Assembly: GCA_018398765.1 (NCBI GenBank)
Contig: JAHBMJ010005841.1
Location: forward strand, 1 to 20,000
Source of the DNA: Chromera velia
Lineage: Eukaryota > Sar > Chromeraceae
DNA: 20,000 bases
Direction of reading: 5' to 3'
Below the pieces are notes generated by a model, which saw nothing but the letters and a program-made list of their open reading frames with translations, did no database searches and was not told the origin of the DNA. Below, piece by piece: positions 18,108 through 20,000 of the stretch. Position 1 is the stretch's first letter. Each line of letters begins with the position of its first letter. Made by a program: the position numbers and the translations under genes.

Positions 18108-20000
18108 NCCCCCCCGTCTGTCTGCACACCAACCCTGTTTGTTGTTTGATTACTCTTGAAGTCTCTCTCTCTTCTGTTTGATTTGTGCATGCAGGACCGA
18201 TGAGTGTGGCTCTGAACTACCTCACAGAGTTCCCCCACCTAACTGACCTCTCTCAAGTCTGGGGGAAGACTATCGAGAAGGGTATCGCCATGCGCATTCT
18301 CGCGTGGAGAAACGTCTTTGCAGACAGCGAAATGGACCATCAGGCAATCCAACAGTCCGTCCGTCAGTCGACACCCACAAAGGCATGCATACATTTGTTT
18401 GTATACTGTGTTCTTGTAAATTATTCCTGTTATGCGGCGCGTGTGTCAGCTCTTTAAGTTCTGAATTGGGCATCTGCAAGCATGGAACAAACCGCTGTGC
18501 ATACGGAAATGTATACACGCATTCAATTCTGTGCGGAGACAGTTTATACAGATATACGTTCAAATGGGAAGACTTGTGTCGGTTTGATTTTACTCCTACA
18601 TTTGCTTTTCTGTCACTCACGAGAACGGTTGTCCCCGGTTCCGTTTGATACTGCAACCTCCGTCCATTCCTTCCCCCTTTTCTTTCTTCCAAACTTGCTT
18701 TCTTCAGATTCTTCCAGGAAGAGAGCGACTATTGGATGTCTCAGGAAGGCGGCCCTGCCAAAAAGTCAGTGCTTGAGTGAGTGAGTGAGTGAGTAAGTGA
18801 GCTGGAGCTCAGCTTCTTGCTTTATTGCCAGTCCTGCTTTTGCCCCTGTCCTTCAGAATTATCAGCCAGAACAAAAAACAAATGATAACGAGCTCGTCTT
18901 GCAGCAGTGGTGTTGTGCTTTGATGTTTGGGCGAAGATTTTACATGATGCAAGGCAATCTGAGCCGAGGAAGGGGTTGGCAGCCTCTCACCGAACATCCG
19001 AACAGCGAGGCAGACAACGAGACAAAGAGTCCTCAGAAGCTAGGCAACACAGCTGTTGAGGCCCAGGAAAGCACAAAGATACGATTGAATGAATCTCAAC
19101 ATGTCCATTTCACTTGACTCTGTCAAAAACTCCCGACTGATGATTTGGACAAATATGTCGGTCAACGCCAGGTCGGATGTGTAACCATCCCATCATTCCT
19201 GATCCATCACGTGTGATTTCCTTTTGAGGATTTTTCAAACTTGAATACATCATTTACATTCATAACCCTGACAATAAATTAATGCTACAGGTCCGCCTCC
19301 CAAGTGATCATCGACGGACGCACCCCTGTCGGAGGGTCTCACCACCAGAAGGCCGTCGTGTTCTCCCACAAGGGGGTGCTGACGGCCTTCATCGGGGGAC
19401 TGGACGTGACAGTAGCTCGGTCAGATAAATAGACAAATCAGCGTGCATGCAGCTAGACGGTCGATTGGCAAACATGGACTAGAAATCTGATGAGCTTTGG
19501 ATGATGTCCTCCTGACTTGATGCAGATCACGCCAAAAAGACTCCCAGAAATTCCTCAGTGCGCTTTGATCGATCGACCACATTTGCACACCCTCTCTCCT
19601 CAATTCCTCTCCCGTGGTGCAAGTATGGAGATATGTTGAACAGTATTGAACGTAGAGGTAACGTAATGCTCCGCGGCATGCATTTCACACAAACGCAGTT
19701 AGTTCCATTCTCTCTTGACGCGATCGATTTCAATGTCACACTGACGAGTCGACCTTCGATCGGAATCTTCAGGTGGGACACCTACAGTGAAAAGTGAATG
19801 CAGGTGGGACACCTACGAGCACGCGATCAAGCCCCTGTGCTTTCATTTACTTTCACACAGAGTTTTTTGTAAAAGAATTCTGTATGAAAGTGAATGCAGG
19901 TGGGACACCTACGAGCACGCGATCAAGCCCCTGTGCTTTCATTTACTTTCACACAGATGTTTTTTGTATGAAAGTGAATGCAGGTGGGACACCTACGAGC
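15721..20000 (+). CDS. Secreted PSI-module phospholipase D (5' part, at least nine exons, runs off the window)
   Basis: Exons with consistent phases are 15721-16185, 16546-16585, 16831-16852, 17158-17268, 17697-17845, 18195-18366, 18708-18776 and 19291-19419, then a repeated exon start from 19804. Exon 3 (22 nt) and the end of exon 1 are the least certain. About 385 residues precede exon 9. Residues 1-25 are a signal peptide (MRARFPFLSAACLALFSVLL). An acidic linker follows, then eight cysteines (about 108-168, including the CGYC pair), the PSI/plexin pattern. The PLD part has VKLVPDGADFLRSYL, ASWLM, GIAMRILAWRN, then HHQKAVVFS with FIGGLDVT and RWDTYEH across the next splice. PLD enzymes cleave phosphodiesters through two HxKxxxxD motifs. 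Here the first reads HQKAVVFS, so Ser368 replaces Asp; the second motif would be beyond the window. A signal peptide puts the protein outside the cell or in the secretory lumen. Confidence 0.75.
16408..16446. repeat. (TA)n-(TGTA)n microsatellite
   Basis: TATATA units grade into TGTA units within intron 1 of the PLD gene. A further (TG)n tract at 16519-16542 ends at the acceptor of exon 2 (TGCAG), so TG repeats take the place of the usual pyrimidine tract. Confidence 0.95.
16831..16964 (+). repeat. Duplicated exon segment with hairpin-arm linker (PLD exon 3 region)
   Basis: GGCAGTCGAGATTCGG begins at 16838 and again at 16914, and similarity continues about 45 bases through GGTTGATTG and CAAGAAT. 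Between the copies are a T10 run and CTGTATGAAGGTAAAGGCAG, close to the arm CTGTATGAAAGTGAATGCAG found at the window end. In copy 1 ATTCG is followed by a GT donor (GTGGTT), but in copy 2 by GA, so only copy 1 can splice there. CTGAGCAAGAA appears again at the start of exon 4 (17163). Confidence 0.75.
17280..17385 (+). repeat. Direct repeat just downstream of the exon 4 donor
   Basis: ACGACGACACCAACGTGAAG (17280) and ACGACGACACCACCGTGAAG (17349) are 69 bp apart, with similarity continuing over about 37 bases. The linker contains GAAAGTAAATGCATGAAAG and an A10 run. GAAAGTAAATG is the reverse complement of one arm of the hairpin at the window end (CATTTACTTTC). The repeat sits in intron 4 of the PLD gene. 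Confidence 0.75.
17553..17618. repeat. (TC)n-(TG)n compound microsatellite
   Basis: About 16 TC units are followed by about 16 TG units, ending GTCTAG at 17617-17622. That looks like a cryptic acceptor in intron 4. The acceptor I use for exon 5 is GCTGCAG, ending at 17696, because it fits the phase. Confidence 0.95.
17911..18107. repeat. GACAGA-type minisatellite and (GA)n tract with assembly ambiguity
   Basis: GACAGA/GACACA words contain a longer duplication: the 26 bases from ACAGAGACCGAGATAG recur 68 bp apart, at 17941 and 18009. A pure GA run follows to 18107. An N at 18108 followed by C7 marks an unresolved base or joined gap. All of it lies in intron 5 of the PLD gene. Confidence 0.9.
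18367..18707 (+). other. PLD intron 6
   Basis: This 341-base intron starts GTCGACACCC and ends CTTTCTTCAG. It joins CA to ATTCTTCCAG and so reads SVRQFFQEESDYW. I see no gene or repeat of note inside it. The 5' end lies in a GTCC-GTCC-GTCA-GTCG series. Confidence 0.65.
18777..18800 (+). repeat. (GTGA)n tract forming the exon 7 donor
   Basis: Exon 7 ends GCTTGA at 18776 and the intron opens GTGAGTGAGTGAGTGAGTAAG. The donor is therefore repeated about five times at 4-nt steps. Only the first gives the phase needed by exon 8. Confidence 0.8.
18777..19290 (+). other. PLD intron 7
   Basis: This 514-base intron runs from the GTGA tract to AATGCTACAG. An open frame of 106 codons lies within it, but the flanking exons join cleanly (phase 2 into GTCCGCC) and the frame has no domain, so I treat it as intron. 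Confidence 0.6.
19773..20000 (+). repeat. Tandem copies of PLD exon 9 start with hairpin linkers
   Basis: CAG|GTGGGACACCTAC occurs four times, with exon starts at 19773, 19804, 19900 and 19984. Copies 2 and 3 continue identically through GAGCACGCGATCAAGCCCCT. Each is followed by a linker whose arms CATTTACTTTCACACAGA and TCTGTATGAAAGTGAATG nearly pair (16 of 18); in copy 3 the right arm is shorter. The linker of copy 2 can be read as a 64-nt GT-AG intron (19836-19899). The 96- and 84-nt spacings keep the frame open from 19804 to the edge. Copy 1 is truncated and meets a stop. The coding sense, RWDTYEHAIKP, fits the PLD motif that follows GGLDVT. Confidence 0.9.

Noticed and set aside
17835-18149. 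Open frames of Arg-Glu-Thr or Ser-Leu repeats
   Set aside because: They are produced by the GACAGA/GA repeat in PLD intron 5, and an unresolved base lies in them.
18797-19117. 106-codon + strand frame
   Set aside because: It lies wholly inside PLD intron 7, whose flanking exons join in phase without it.

Overview
The window looks like nuclear DNA of an intron-rich protist. Supporting signs are GT-AG introns whose phases agree, micro-exons, secreted or membrane proteins with signal peptides, a chromodomain-type Ty3/gypsy integrase, and very many microsatellites. The mix of mucin-like, PSI-domain and GGS-repeat surface proteins with phospholipase D would suit an alveolate or other microalga (for example a chromerid), but that lineage call is a guess. 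The gene models come from reading splice sites and reading frames by eye.

Layout. (1) Bases 2-1074 are the 3' end of a decayed Ty3/gypsy chromovirus pol: an integrase with an intact D,D35E triad, then a stop codon and a frameshift. (2) Bases 1521-4171 are a second element. It consists of two 359-bp direct repeats (about 96% identical, no indels) around a broken, unrecognised gene on the + strand (1959-3419), with no pol seen. (3) Bases 4172-5997 hold no convincing gene, only purine-rich low-complexity DNA and microsatellites. (4) Minus strand, 11076 down to 5998: a six-exon gene for a predicted type I membrane protein of about 1165 residues, with a signal peptide, a Thr-rich mucin-like region, one membrane segment and an acidic tail. 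(5) Bases 11077-13482 are AT-rich with no gene seen. (6) Minus strand, 14934 down to 13483: a three-exon gene for a 119-residue secreted Gly-Gly-Ser-repeat protein that includes a 32-nt micro-exon. (7) Plus strand, from 15721 past the window end: at least nine exons of a secreted protein joining a PSI-type cysteine module to a phospholipase D domain. Genes 6 and 7 are divergent, with 786 bp between their start codons.

The most unusual feature is a small hairpin-forming motif, whose core is a TCTGTATGAAAG-type arm. It sits between duplicated copies of exon-start or splice-site sequence at three places in two different genes. A fourth place has a matching single arm. At the window's right end the duplicated PLD exon start recurs at 96- and 84-nt spacing, which keeps the reading frame open. 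The motif usually lies just upstream of a CAG acceptor, so it may be an introner-like (intron-forming) element or a hairpin-driven duplication. An assembly artefact must also be excluded. Several 5' splice sites also lie inside tetranucleotide GTNN tracts, and GTCAGT recurs as a donor.
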